Source: Hesseltinella vesiculosa
Taxonomy: Eukaryota > Mucoromycota > Mucoromycetes > Mucorales > Cunninghamellaceae
Direction: 5' to 3'
Assembly (NCBI GenBank): GCA_002104935.1
Contig: MCGT01000016.1
Coordinates: forward strand, 310,001-374,000
Length of the DNA stretch: 64,000 nt
Positions 11,316 to 22,165 of this stretch are shown here, in pieces. The number at the start of each line of letters is the position of its first letter. Within the stretch, counting starts at the first letter, position 1. The notes under the pieces are model-generated. The model saw only the letters and a list, made by a program, of their open reading frames with translations, had not been told where the DNA came from and did no database searches. The position numbers and the translations under genes were made by a program.

Positions 11316-12038
11316 GGAGGTTCAGAAAATTCACGGATACGAATGTTACACTCAGCCTGGGATTGTCCAATAAAATCATTTTCTGTTTTTGGCAAAAAAA
11401 AAAGGGGGAAGTGAAAAGCCAACTTGCTTTTTTTAACACCTTTCTCTTTCTCTTCGCTATTTCTTAACATGACATCACACAGCGTTACGCGCCTGGATAA
11501 TACCTCCATTGAACGCTTTATTGCAAGTAACTGATCAAGTGCCCATCGCTCGCTGCCGTGATTGCAAATGTAAACGACCTCTAGTGCATTTTGAGGGACG
11601 CAGATGCTGGTACCGCACTTGCATCCGCTGCCGAAACAGTGCCACCCGCCAACGATCTCCCCCTTCTGAAGCAATGATTAACTGGGATGAGCTAGATGAA
11701 TTTTATGGCCAGTTCCGTCACAACCCTGCTCTGCCTATCAATGTGCATCTTCCTGACAACCTTGTCGGCTTGCCAGTTGGCGACATTGTGCGTCATTTCA
11801 TTGTGCATCTCTATGAAACGTCTGGCTTCACGTTCTATTTGAAGCTTAAAAATGACCCTTCAAGACGCTCAGCTATCGCCTTTTACGCTTCCTGTACAAG
11901 CTCAAGCGAGTATTGACAACAAGTTCCAGGTAAATGGGAAGGAAATTGGAAAAAAAAGAAATCCAAAAACAGAAAAATGATTTTATTGGACAGTCCCAGG
12001 CTGAGTGTAACTTCGTATCCGTGAATTTTCTGAACCTC
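11316..12038. mobile_element. TIR element 1, MULE-like relic
   Basis: The two ends form an inverted repeat of about 77 bp: GAGGTTCAGAAAATTCACGG at 11317 is matched in reverse complement by the end at 12038, and both arms run inward through a CCAATAAAATCATTTT block. A zinc-ribbon gene relic lies inside. Element 2 (22479-24502) has a related gene and the same AATAAAATCATT motif in its arms. No target-site duplication was identified by eye. The MULE assignment rests on the zinc-ribbon and SWIM genes typical of such fungal elements. Confidence 0.7.
11469..11916 (+). pseudogene. Zinc-ribbon protein relic inside TIR element 1
   Basis: An ATG at 11469 opens MTSHSVTRLDNTSIERF, closely matching the N-terminus of the element-2 gene (MTSRNIGRLVNSTIERF). 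It hits a stop at about 11532, while the related sequence continues in another frame from 11509: ARCRDCKCKRPL and then GRRCWYRTCIRCRN, a four-cysteine ribbon, followed by AMINWDELDEFYGQF. It continues to GFTFYLKLKND and ends at 11916. The frame break and the absence of the SWIM part or any catalytic domain mark it as a defective transposon gene. Confidence 0.75.
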
Positions 12039-12127
12039 TTCAACGAGCTTTTGTAAGCTTTTTTTTTTTTTACCGATGTTTTTGGTAATCGTCTGATTGA
12101 TATTATTTTTTTAAATACAGCAGGGCA

Positions 12128-12936
12128 ATGTCTGGCATTCTGGTATTGCAAAAACGCCATAGATATGATGGTATTCCTGCCACCTACATTCCCCCTGTTG
12201 TACTGAAGTCCATGCGGGATGAAACGATTGAAAAGTTTGGCTTCCAGAAACGCATGAGCCCAGGCACAATTGATCACGTGATGAACACTCTGACGGTAAA
12301 TCAAAAAAACGAACGAGTCGCTTTTTTTTTTTGCAATGCGAGTAAAGAAACTGATAGATTTGTTTAACGTGTGGAAGGAATTTCGAGATGACGTCATCAA
12401 CACACTTGACGCAGAATATCGACTTCTCTCTCTTGCTAAGAGCGTCAGTGGCCCGGAACGGAACGTGATCCGAGCTGTAGCTTCCTTGTAAAGAAAAATC
12501 ACCCATGTGCTAATTGACTGTTTTGACGCTTGTTGTTACATTTTATACTTGTAGGTTATCTGAAATGAAGGACGTTGATGTCAAATGCATTTCTGAAAGC
12601 CATCTTATCTCCTCTTTCATCCATCCCTTCATGAAAAGCCTCTTCGCAATCGAAGAACCCAACAAGATAGCGCACTGGTAAGAACAATCGATACGTTCCT
12701 TGTTATGTTCTGTTACTGAGATTGTATAATTTGTTCTTTCATACAGCTCAAATATATTACAAGAAGGATCTGACTTAGGCAAGCGACCTGATTATGTAGT
12801 GGACGTGACCGAAAGGTACCAATTCTCATTCGTAAGCTGCATTGGTGAAGTCAAGGCAGATTTTACCTCTGACGCTTTGGCAACCATGGACTTTTACCGG
12901 CTGGCGTTGTTTGCCAAGGAGATGTTAGAAAAATAA
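12128..12936 (+). CDS. PD-(D/E)XK nuclease-like protein, C-terminus probably truncated
   Basis: Exons 12128-12295, 12348-12487, 12555-12677 and 12747-12936 join in phase to 206 aa. The last exon has GKRPDYVVD, then SCIGEVKAD about 15 residues later: a PD...ExK arrangement as in restriction-like nuclease folds. The ORF stops after FAKEMLEK, but translating past the TAA in the same frame gives SFQTIGVMKIKNLLGVTIFF, which looks like a further beta strand of the fold. The stop is therefore probably a nonsense mutation. Family assignment is by motif only. Related proteins are multi-copy in Mucoromycota and often linked to mobile DNA (general knowledge). Confidence 0.55.
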
Positions 12937-13059
12937 GACCTGGACAAAAGCATGTCGTTTCAAACCATTGGTGTGATGAAAATAAAGAATTTGCTGGGAG
13001 TTACAATTTTTTTCAACCATTCTATTATTTAGGTCAGCAAACGTTTTTTTTTCTGCATT

Positions 13060-14170
13060 TGTATGCAAGGCGGTATTCTTACCACGATCATTCATGCATT
13101 TACTTGCCCTTATAAATTTTTACATCGCTCTGATCACTCAAAAGTGTTGTGTAGCGTCAGACAAAAAAGCGTCTTGCAGCCTGAAATGCTGCTATTTTTT
13201 ATTGGTCCGCAGCAATTTACAATGGCCGATTTCTCTTTGTTTTCTTTTCTTCCCTTTGATCATCTTGAAAAAGTCCATGGTGCAGCAGCCACAATAAGAA
13301 GTTTTCCTGATGGTGTTACCAACGCCGCATTACATCTTCTTCTAGGTCCTACAAGAAACAGATGAAGGCATACGAATTCGCCAAGGGCTCGATCTTTTCG
13401 CAGTTCCTGCTGCTTTCCATATTATTTTTATTAGATCCCATTGCTCTTTTGTCCCATCCCCTGGCCAGATCGTTGGCTGCCATGGCAGCACACTTTCCTG
13501 CCGCTGCCAAGACCTTACTGCCTCATCATCTTGGTCCATCAAGAAACTAACGAAGGTATGCAACTACACCATGGCATATATTATTATTATTATTATTGCA
13601 ACGAGTCTTTTACTTTTTTTATTTGTTTAGATCTATTGCTCTTTTGTCACACCTGGTAGTTGTCATGACAAGATAATTTCCTGATGGTGGTGCTGCCGGG
13701 TTCCTAATGCCTATTGAAGTCCTTGGTGCTTAATGATGCGAACGGGTTTGAATGCAGTACGCTCTGATGACGGCGTTGCGTAGGATCTGTTGGCTAAACT
13801 TGTAGCCCAGGCGCTTCATTCAGCATGACTAAGCGGCAGCTCCTGAAAGTAGTGGCACGAACAAAGAACACTTCATCCTTGGTAAATTATGCTTGGTAAG
13901 ATGTTGGCTCATGATTGGGGGTTGCATTTCAAATCGTTAGACATCTGCAAGGGCTGGATCAAAGCACTGTGCCCTTGACATCATTACAAGAGCCTCTCCT
14001 GCTACTACGTTGCTGTAAGAGAACATTGAAAGATGCTGATGTCTAGTATAGCCTTCATTTTAATAAATAAACGAGGGTATAACTGAGCGAAGTAAAAAAA
14101 AAAAAAACTTAGCAGGGGAAGCTCAGACTCACCACCAACATTCAACGCAAGGTCGGAAAAAAACGAAGGA
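13060..14170. other. Intergenic with a diverged local duplication
   Basis: No gene seen. Two diverged units (about 13285-13450 and 13470-13660) share, in order, TTTCCTG, a cat-rich block with CTTGGTCC/CTAGGTCC plus AAGAAAC, GAAGGCATAC or GAAGGTATGC, and AGATC(C)CATTGCTCTTTTGTC or AGATCTATTGCTCTTTTGTC. An ATT microsatellite lies near 13581-13600. Confidence 0.5.
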
Positions 14171-14214
14171 TTTTCTAGATTCGTGATCGACGTTTTCTGT
14201 CACTTCCCATGGAC

Positions 14215-14540
14215 AAAAGCATGCTTTTTTTTTCTCTCTGCAGGGCTTCAGCCGCAACTTCTTCCTTTTCTGGAACACTCTTCTTGCTTGATGCACCTAT
14301 TTTTTGTTTGTTTGACATGGATTAAGTTACTTCTTCCGCTTCAACTTTTTTTTTCTTACTGTCTGAAAATACAATTGTTTGATGCTGTTTTGCTCAAGCC
14401 CATCACTGGGCGCAGGTCAAATGAAAGTGACCTACCAGCTCAGCAACAAGCCCACGTTGACACCAATAAGTTTTCTTCCACTTGTACGTGTTGACAGTGT
14501 TTTGTGTGACCTTTTGTGATCTACATATCCACATTATTAT
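14215..14540 (+). repeat. Third copy of the PAS kinase 3' flank
   Basis: CAGGGCTTCAGCC, CTGGAACACTCTTCTTGC and CCAGCTCAGCAACAAGCCCA occur in the same order as downstream of the intact kinase (6974-7260) and in relic 2. It sits directly upstream of membrane-protein copy B, exactly as the original flank precedes copy A. Confidence 0.75.
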
Positions 14541-14655
14541 TTATCGTTTGCATGGGAAAGCTGTAGATCCCTTGTGGATTGGGATTGTGGATGGTAAAAA
14601 TGTGCTTCAAAGAACTTGTTGCTCTTTCATTTTTTTTTTTGTCTATGTCTGCAAC

Positions 14656-15339
14656 ATGTACAGCATCACCATATCTAACAGCGAATCGACCAGTAAGCTC
14701 CTCACCAAAGTTCTTTATGTGCTTATTGCGATCGACTTTGTAATCGCTCTTTTTATTGGCCTGTACACATCATGCGATTACCAGAGCCTAACGCAGTCAG
14801 CTTTTGGCTGTTATGAAGCCACCTTGGTTGCTGGAGCCACGAGCTACTTCAAGCCGAGTTACTCCATGCTTAACGCCGATGCCATTAACTGGACATTAGA
14901 CAATTTCAATAACGTGACCGAATACACTACTCGCTTCTGCAATCTCACGACCGTGGAGGGTTTCGTTCATGGATTTGTGGGTGTCTATTACGAAGGCCGT
15001 ATCTGTTTCATGCTTCATAACAATTCATACCCTGTCAAAGATCCTTCATCGTTCCCACAGAATACCTCTGGGTGCAGCTATGATGTATGGAGCTCTTATG
15101 ACCTTTCTTTTATTGCTAATAACTTTACCCACCCACAATTGGCAACATCCTATCGCTGCCGCAATTGCCTCTCCTCCGACGTGGTTTGGTCCAAAAGCGC
15201 CATTGTTGCCCTCGTCATTTCTGTTCTGTCATTGACGACAGCCATGATTGGCATTGAAGTTTCCATCCTAACATTTATCTATAAACGTATGAAAAACAGA
15301 ATAGACCGCTATGAAAAAGTGACCATCATCACTCCCTAA
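14656..15339 (+). CDS. Two-TM membrane protein with cysteine-rich ectodomain (copy B)
   Basis: Intronless, 227 aa, paralogue of the gene at 7408. The start MYSITISNSEST matches MYSVTISNNEST of copy A; a longer open frame upstream (from 14482) is 5' flank. TM segments (VLIAIDFVIALFIGLY and LVISVLSLTTAMIGIEVSIL) and all ectodomain cysteines are conserved, as are the sequon positions NLT and NNS. Divergence is concentrated in the ectodomain (for example NFNNVTEYT against DYNGVTNYT). The C-terminus ends ITP instead of SKITQEV. Both copies remain open, so both are probably under selection. Confidence 0.8.
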   Translation: MYSITISNSESTSKLLTKVLYVLIAIDFVIALFIGLYTSCDYQSLTQSAFGCYEATLVAGATSYFKPSYSMLNADAINWTLDNFNNVTEYTTRFCNLTTVEGFVHGFVGVYYEGRICFMLHNNSYPVKDPSSFPQNTSGCSYDVWSSYDLSFIANNFTHPQLATSYRCRNCLSSDVVWSKSAIVALVISVLSLTTAMIGIEVSILTFIYKRMKNRIDRYEKVTIITP

Positions 15340-16269
15340 GTCTAAATAAACGAACCGGATCTTGCTACATCTTTATTCTCCACAGCATGCCCCTGTTTGA
15401 AACTTTCCATGTGGGTCGACATGGCCATCATTTCACTTCAATCGCAGTGTATCTGGGAGTGAGGGAAGACGGACCTGTCGTCCATGTAATACCCCTATGA
15501 ACTACCTTGGAAGTCAGAAGATAATAAAATGCGGGGATCTCGTGTAACCATCTCCCGACGTCATCCGTCCACACAGAAAAAGGGGTGAGAATTTTTTTTT
15601 AATCTTGATCTGCAAGGAGAGATTTCAACGGGCTTAGCCAAAGCTGAACAAAGTCTCTCTCTAAGCCAAAAGAGAGTTCTCAATGCATAAGGCTTCTTGA
15701 GAACACTCATCTGCCCACCCTGTCAAGAAATAAACACAGCCTCCTATTCTGCATTATTGCACCATTGAAAATGCCAAAAGCGTTCTGAAGGAGCTTGAAA
15801 TGTTTTTTTTTCCTCACATCGAAGCAGCTCAAGACTTTGTTATGAAATTTCAGTCGATGTACTTTGGTAATTAGTGTCGCCGTCATTAATTCTCCAGACA
15901 ACAAATAGGATGATACAGACGATGACGTTGTCTAGGATCTCGGAGGGAGGGGGGTGGCCACGCAAGTCAAATAACAGGGGCGGATTTCCAGAAAGATGAC
16001 AGTTCCTCCTTGTTGAGCAGTTACTCCTCGTGAAAGGATATTTTCGCTCATGCTTACGGCCTAAGAATACGAGGGGTCGAGGTGAAATAAATGCGGAAAA
16101 AGAATGGACGTTATACCTAGGCTAAAATGAGCGCGGCTTAAAAAACATGCTTGCGTGCTGGATGTCTTGTTTAGACCAGCAGCGAGGGGGCATTGTACAT
16201 CCCTCAATTGCGTAAAAAGTTAGCCAAATCCTTTACATCTCTTCGTAGCTCGTTTTTGTGGAGTAAATG

Positions 16270-16277
16270 TATAAAAG
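16270..16277 (+). promoter_or_regulatory. TATA box of the secreted-protein gene (copy B)
   Basis: TATAAAAG, 93 bp upstream of the ATG at 16363, in the same context (GTAAATGTATAAAA, then TGGTCTCCC and a pyrimidine tract) as in copy A. Confidence 0.65.
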
Positions 16278-16362
16278 ATGGTCTCCCCATTGCCTTTTTT
16301 TTTTTGTCCTTTACCCTCCCTTCTCTCCCCTCTCAACTTTTTGACCAATTGAAGGTTTTAGC

Positions 16363-16815
16363 ATGTCATTTCAAGTGATTTTCCTCGTCGTGCTATTATA
16401 TGCCATAACAGGGTACTCATCCACCATCTCATTGGGAAAGAAGGATGACAAGATGTGCATGACCATCAACCATTTAAGCAACGGAAGCTTTGAACAAACA
16501 TTTAACTTCCAAGGTGAATATTTGTCGGGCAACCAGAAGTTACCATTCAATTATTATGAACACAGAATCGTTGACGGGCTTGGTTCCCACTGCAGGCCAT
16601 ATCCTGATGGTCAAGATTTCTGGTGCGTTCAAATTACTCGCAAACAAATGACTGCCGACATCATTTGGCGTGCTACTTACCATTCCAATATGCTTCAAGA
16701 CGACAGCTTGGACTGTCAGTCTCAAGGGGAACGTGTAAATGGTACATCAGTTTGTTTTCAAGGTGATGCGTGTCCAGCATTTCCTTGCAATAACTGCCTT
16801 GTCATGCCTGAATAA
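16363..16815 (+). CDS. Small secreted eight-cysteine protein (copy B)
   Basis: Intronless, 150 aa, paralogue of 8939-9394. The signal peptide is MSFQVIFLVVLLYAITGYSS. All eight mature cysteines are kept (MC, SHC, DFWC, DC, VC, AC, PC, NC). The best conserved block is SHCRPYPDGQDFWC; the N-terminal part (FEQTF, YLSGNQKLPF.YYE) also aligns well, while the segment after DFWC has diverged strongly. The gene again follows its membrane-protein partner by about 1 kb on the same strand. Confidence 0.8.
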   Translation: MSFQVIFLVVLLYAITGYSSTISLGKKDDKMCMTINHLSNGSFEQTFNFQGEYLSGNQKLPFNYYEHRIVDGLGSHCRPYPDGQDFWCVQITRKQMTADIIWRATYHSNMLQDDSLDCQSQGERVNGTSVCFQGDACPAFPCNNCLVMPE

Positions 16816-16859
16816 TTTTCAGGTTACTGCGAAAATAAAAAAATAAGAAAAAAAAAAGC

Positions 16860-17035
16860 TAAGTCTACACAGCAATTTTGAGTGATTGGATCGATGCGAG
16901 AATCTTTATGAGGGTGCAAATGCATGAATGATGACATCACCGAAAGAAATAGGTCAAGTGGTGAAGGTCACCCAGTCACCTTTTGACCACTTTCCTTTTG
17001 GCACTTCCTATTCTCCAATGTTGCGCGGTGTCTTG
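16860..17035. repeat. Dispersed intergenic repeat, copy 3
   Basis: Begins CAATTTTGAGTGATTGGATC, then TGCAAATGCATGAATGATGA, then GGTCAAGTGGTGAAGGTCACC and CCTATTCTCCAATG. Order and spacing match the copy at 10.06 kb (TTTTGAGTGACTGAATCC, TGCATATGCATGAATTATGA, GGTCGATTGGTGAAGGTTGCC). Confidence 0.65.
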
Positions 17036-17186
17036 ATGGTTGAATGAATAAAAGGTCGAAAAGGGAAGTAAGGAAAAAAAAAGGAAGAGAGGTGCGCTTC
17101 CCAATTTTTAATACCAGGTTCCAAAAGATGCATCTGGGGTGAGGTGAGCCAAAAGAGAAGCTTAAAAGCTCATCGGAAGTCATCGG

Positions 17187-17305
17187 TGATTGGCTGGCGC
17201 TTGGATGCTCATCCAAAGCTCATCCAAAGCTCATCCAAAGCTCATCCAAAGCTCATCCAAAGCTCATCCAAAACTCATCCAAATTCACCAGTGATTGGCT
17301 GGCGT
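17187..17305. repeat. Minisatellite of 11-bp units (GCTCATCCAAA)
   Basis: Six consecutive units, mostly perfect, from 17207, followed by a decayed unit. The array is bracketed by two copies of GTGATTGGCTGGCG (17187 and 17291), so a larger duplication contains it. Confidence 0.9.
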
Positions 17306-17907
17306 CTGGATTCTCATGCAAAGTTCACTTTGTCACATGTGGGATCTGACAAAATACCAGGGCAGATCGCACAGTTGTTTTACAGATTTTTCAGTGAGGA
17401 TAAATTTTTCAGCAGGCAAAAGTTAGGTAACGATATCGCAAGCGGAGCGTTCGACATCGTTCGACTTGCCTTTTTCACTTTTGGTCGCATCCTTCGCGTC
17501 TTTTTTGAAATAACAGTATGTCATCGCTGGTGTGGTCAGGGAAAAAAAGGAGGTCGACGAAAAAAAAAAAAACGAACCTTGGCGCATTTCCTGAAATGGC
17601 CTCCTTAGTTTCTGAAGCTACGTAGGCTAAACCCCTTCTACTTTTTTTCCTTCGTCCATTGTCACCCTTCACGAGTGACAGCCTATCTTACTTTTGTAGT
17701 TTTTTTTTTTTGGGCCGTTTGTCACATGGTGTGCGAGTCGATCTCTTTCAGCTGGTGTCGGGGATATGAAAGGGGTGGTATCGATTTGTTTATTAGCACT
17801 AAAATTAGGATGCAAGGGCATAAACTTCAAAGGATTGGGCAGTATTATGAGTGGTATCATTATCAAGCAACGTGAAATAAAAAAAAAGGTGGAGCGCAGC
17901 TTTACGA

Positions 17908-18897
17908 TTAGACCATGGCGGTCGTGTATGCTTTGATTTTGCATATGAGACCTTGCACTTCGCCTCGACAACGACGAAAGGCGAGGTGGAATTCATCTGT
18001 TGTAGAACCCGATTTTTGAATGGACAGAGATAGATCAAGAACATTGGATTGAAGCTGCTTGAGCCAATGCTGCTGATAGGTATGGAGCTGCTGGTTGGCC
18101 AGTGAGAGCGAATGATAATGACTGGTTCGCTCGGTGGATTGGCATTGCAGAGTGGTGATTACTAAGCGAATGAGCTGCTTGTGATGCTTGTTCATGACAA
18201 CCACCCGGTGCTGCACGTAAATCAGGCTTTGTTGCAATGATCCAGCTTCTCGATGCAGGCGTTGCTCCAAATGGGCAAGGGATTGTTGAAGAACGAAGTG
18301 GTGTCTTTCCCATTGTTCCTTTTTGGCCACTGCACGATCTCTTTCTTTACCCAGTGTTTGCTCTTGCTTACGCAAGGCTTCCAGCTGTAATCGAGAATGC
18401 ATGGCTTCATCTTTGAGTTTTTTCACCTGCGATTCCATGCTGACCGACGTGGATTTTGTTGTTTTTAGCGTTTTTTCTTTACTTTCCAGTATGCTCATAA
18501 GGTCCTTGATCTGCTGTCGGTGTTGATGATTTGAGTCGATAAAGTAAGAATTCTGCCTTTCATATTGCTCTTTGGCTTGTTTGGTTGACTTGACCTAAGG
18601 ACATTTTTTTTTTTTTTGAGTAAGGAGGGGAAATGGGGCGCGTGAATTTCTTTTGTTCCCTCCTCTTTTTTTTTTTCGCTTTACATGAGATCGAGTGGTC
18701 TCCAGTTCCTTCTGTATTCTTTCCCATTTTTCATGCAGGTGCTCGATCACTTTTGTGGAGCGAGAGGATTGCAATTGGATGGCTGGCAGAGAGGGTGGGA
18801 TTGAGGGAATTTGCTGGGCAGCGCTCTGGGCAGAAGCCAGAAACTGTGAAATGATGAGGCTGTTGCTGTGGGGTATATTCTCTTGAATGTGAAGCAT
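17908..18897 (-). CDS. Coiled-coil protein of unknown function, 2 exons
   Basis: Exons 18897-18685 and 18594-17908 join in phase 0 to 299 aa. After an N-terminal disordered stretch rich in Ser/Pro (AQQIPSIPPSLPAIQLQSS), most of the protein is heptad-rich and charged (STKVIEHLHEKWERIQKELE; KEQYERQN; SILESKEKTLK; KLKDEAMHSRLQLEALRKQE; QQSLAHLEQRLHREAGSLQQ), indicating a long coiled coil. No catalytic motif was found. The start MLHIQENIPHSN is preferred because the upstream open frame is hydrophobic low-complexity sequence. It could be a cytoskeletal or trafficking scaffold, but nothing in the sequence decides this. Confidence 0.75.
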
Positions 18898-19228
18898 ACG
18901 GAAGTCAAGAACAAAAGAAAAGAGAAAAAAAGGCAAGACAATGGAAGTGAGAAACAAAAGAGCGAACGTCAAAAATAGTGTCTGCAGCAACGACGTCCTT
19001 CCAGGGGCTGCCCTTGCAACTACTTGATGAAGGTGGAAAAAAAAAGGAGCGGGCATGAGAGCAGTGAGCAAGCACGTTCTCACTGGGTGAGAAAGAAGGG
19101 ACAAAACCATCGCAAAGGGGGACTCAAGGAAAGAGAAGCATAAAAGAGATAGGAGGCTCGCTCCACTCTTCAGAAAATGGCACGGAGAGGAGAGGGGGTA
19201 ATCCTTGAGCCAACTTTACATGTGCTAG

Positions 19229-21180
19229 GATCAAGGGAAAAAAATCTGCCAGGATGGCGACTGTCAAGAGCAAAAAGAAAACGAGAGTCAACCATTTGAA
19301 TGTATTCCCCTGCAAGCACATTAAATTGGTTTAATTCCTTGTTCATCTATCTTCTTTGCTCAGTTTGAGCGTATTTGGAAAAGCAGTGAACCTCAGGATC
19401 GTACGACTTACAATATCGCCGATGGGTATCGGCCATCGCCGTTTTTTTCACATTTGTTGTGAACGTTTTGTAAGCCAACATCTGCAAAGCACGCTTGTTT
19501 TTTTTTTAATTGCTCATGGGAACCGACATGATAGCACACTTCAGAACCTTGTTGGCGTCAACATGTGTTACCAGTGGCTATAAACGGCAACTTTTTGCTT
19601 CTATTTTTTCATATAGAAGGTTGTTAAGTCAATTTTAATGTTCATTGAAATGGGGGGGGGAAGGAGAGGACGAGGTGGAGTAGTGTATGACAGTTTGTAC
19701 AAAAAAAAAAAAACCACACGTTGCAAAAGACACAGCCATTCAGATTTGAACCTTTTCGGGGGCCGAGTCTGGTTGCCTGCTTTGGCTGTTTTCTGTTAAC
19801 ACGCTGCCTGCTTGTATGGTGTCATTGGAGGCAGGATCGACGTGGCCTCCCTTTTCAAGATCCTTTTCCGAGTCGGAACTGGTCTTGGGCTTCATGCCAT
19901 CGAGTTTATCATCAAATTCTCACTCGAGATTCTTGTAACCAAACCACTTGTAAATCAGGGCCGAGATCACCCAGGTCAAAATGAAGGCGCCGACGATCAC
20001 AATACCGATCCATTCAAAGCTGTCGGCCAAGGTGTACCAGAATTGCCACCAGCCATTGTCCAATTCCAGTTGCTCCCCTATCAGCGCAAAGAGCTCGATC
20101 AGGGCAACGGCAACGGCGACTGTGATGCTGATCATGGTGATGGTCATGTTGTAATATAGCTTGCGCACCGGATTGACGTAGGCCCAGGTGTAGGTGAACA
20201 ACATCAAAATCCCGTCTAAGGAATCTATCAGGGCCATGCCTAATTTAAAAAGGAGTTATTTTTCGCGTGTACATGAGTGTCACTCCCTTACCAGAGGTAA
20301 AGAGCAAAGGTAGCAAGATGATCAGCCACATGTTCATGCCCTTTGCGCCTTGCACAGCAGTGATGCCCAAAAGGATGATTTCAGTGGAGGTATCGAACCC
20401 CAGGCCAAAGAGGAGACCAAGTGGATACATTTTCCAAGAGGCATTGACAAATTTGAACACCGGATAGAAGAATCTCCCTAGGATGCCGCCGCGGGTGGCA
20501 AGGAACTCTTCAATGTCCAGTTCAGAGTAGACGCCTTCCTTCTTGAGGCGACGCAACGTCTGCACCACTCCCACCAGGACAATGATATTCAGGATTGCAA
20601 TCAAGGTCAAAAACGCGATGGAAACGGATGTCCCGATGATGCCGCCAATCTTTGAGAAATCATCAATGCCGCCGGCCACAGCGTTGGCTGTGGCTGCCAC
20701 AATCACCGACATAACAAAGACAATGGTGGAATGGCCCAACGAGAAGAACAAGCCGACGCACACCGGGTGCTGGTTGTTGTTCAACAGCTTTCTAGTCACG
20801 TTGTCGATGTATGTATGAACTTCGACAAAAGAAAAAAAAGAGCGTGTAAGCCAAAGCACCATTACCCGCCATCGAAGGATAAAGACGATGCCCAATGATA
20901 GACACGATCCATACCAAAATATTTACAAGCGCAAGACAGGCCAGTAGGAGCAAGACTTTGGGTAGTATCTTGCGTGGGTCAGTCAGTACTGGAGAGATCT
21001 TTGTAAATAAAGGAATGTTCTGACAGATGCCTTGAAGCCAATGGCTGCAAGCAATTGTGTAAGTTTGACATATCGAAGAGAAAGGTATGCTGGAGAGTGA
21101 ACCAATTCTATACAAGGTATATACTGGGCTTGTAGGAGAATGGAAAAAGAGAATGAAAAAAAAAAGTGGAGGCAAGCGAT
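19229..21180. repeat. Direct duplication unit A (transporter pseudogene copy)
   Basis: Nearly the whole interval matches 24822-26900. Shared blocks include CCATTTGAATGT, CCTGCAAGCAC, ATATCGCCGATGGG, TCATGGGAACCGACATGA, CAGAACCTTGTTGGCGTCAA and the 3' UTR block GGAGAGGACGAGGTGGAGTA. Unit B has about 70 extra bases near 25060. Confidence 0.85.
19740..21071 (-). pseudogene. NiCoT nickel/cobalt transporter, dead copy
   Basis: Paralogue of 25379-26764 with at least three lesions. First, near the N-terminus, after HSFIYK, an insertion shifts the frame into a TGA. Second, after GALAYT the sequence coding LGLRHAVDADHISA, with intron 1, is replaced by a short T-rich stretch and the frame is shifted; this removes the HAVDADH signature that binds the metal. 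Third, at 19922-19920 a CGA arginine codon of the intact copy is TGA, cutting off the cytoplasmic C-tail, whose sequence is still readable downstream. The central exon (20895-20292) remains open and nearly identical. The gene cannot encode a working transporter. Confidence 0.9.
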
Positions 21181-21599
21181 AAGACTGGGAGCTAAAAGAA
21201 AAGCACAGTCAGCCCTTCCAACTTTTTCCAACTCTTTCTCGCTTACGCTTTTTTTTACCCAACATGTCCCATCATAATCTGTTAACCAGGGCTTTACCGC
21301 AAGAATACATACCTGGTGGTGACAAAATGAGTCGAATGGTGCTCAAACACCAGTGTGGCATGCGCCCTAGCTAAAACGTGAACGGTGTATAGAATGCCTT
21401 GCTCTTTCGTGCGTATTAGCGTCAGGAAGAAAGAAATATGCAAGCTGAGGGAGATCCACTGTGCGGAGACTTGATCTAGAATTAGACAAGTGCACGAGTA
21501 AACTCCGCACCTAGTCGTATTGCTTAAATCCTTTTTTTCTTCTTCATTCGAATTTTCGAAGTAAAAATAAACATAGGAAAGATTCTAATTGAATTACTT

Positions 21600-22084
21600 G
21601 CTGTGTTTATTATCCCAAAGTTTACAACCAGGATGTTATCGATCTAATCACCAAGGAGTTGCTTGGTGCCCCAAAGGATACGTACACTCTCGCTGATGGC
21701 GATTGGAATACTGCAAGATGTGATGTTCTCTATACATCGAATCTACCTTCGTCATTCCCACCAGTGCTGATCGAAGTTCAGAACACTATCAATGATCTGT
21801 TCCTCCAACGTTTGGTTTCCTATTCGTTGAACGTCGTCAAAACTTACCACGCTCTCCCTGTGGTATTGGTGCTAGGCACCAAAAAAAATTCTCCAGCCAG
21901 CCTACTGTTGGATTTCAACAAGGAGTCCGAATTGAGCAGTTTTGGGTCAGGATCAAATACCATGTTCGACGCGATCTCTGTAGCTGCCATCCCCCATTGG
22001 CGCAGCCTGCACCACTCCATTAATTGTATTCAAAAAAGTGTTAAAACAAGAACAAGGGGACAATTTAAAATAATAAATCGAGGC
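21600..22084 (+). pseudogene. PD-(D/E)XK-like nuclease fragment
   Basis: An open stretch reads QDVIDLITKELLGAPKD, DGDWNTARCDVLY, then PPVLIEVQNTINDLFLQRLV and ALPVVLVLG. The order Asp...(V/I)E-x-Q with the following helix resembles restriction-like nuclease folds. No ATG-initiated start fits; the frame can be extended upstream to about 21610 without a start. It ends in unrelated sequence next to a tandem array. Read as a gene fragment; function unknown. Confidence 0.45.
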
Positions 22085-22165
22085 TGACGCGCCACGTCGC
22101 GGAACGCCGTGAAACCAATTAACTTGACCCCACTCAATAATTTTTTTAAAGCCAAATCTTCTCTT

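Noticed and set aside
17207..17282. 11-bp tandem repeats as possible binding-site cluster
   Set aside because: Simple minisatellite with no neighbouring promoter features; left as a repeat.
20267..20818. Plus-strand ORFs opposite the transporter exon (also at 25906-26460)
   Set aside because: Antisense shadows of the conserved NiCoT exon; duplicated only because the exon is.
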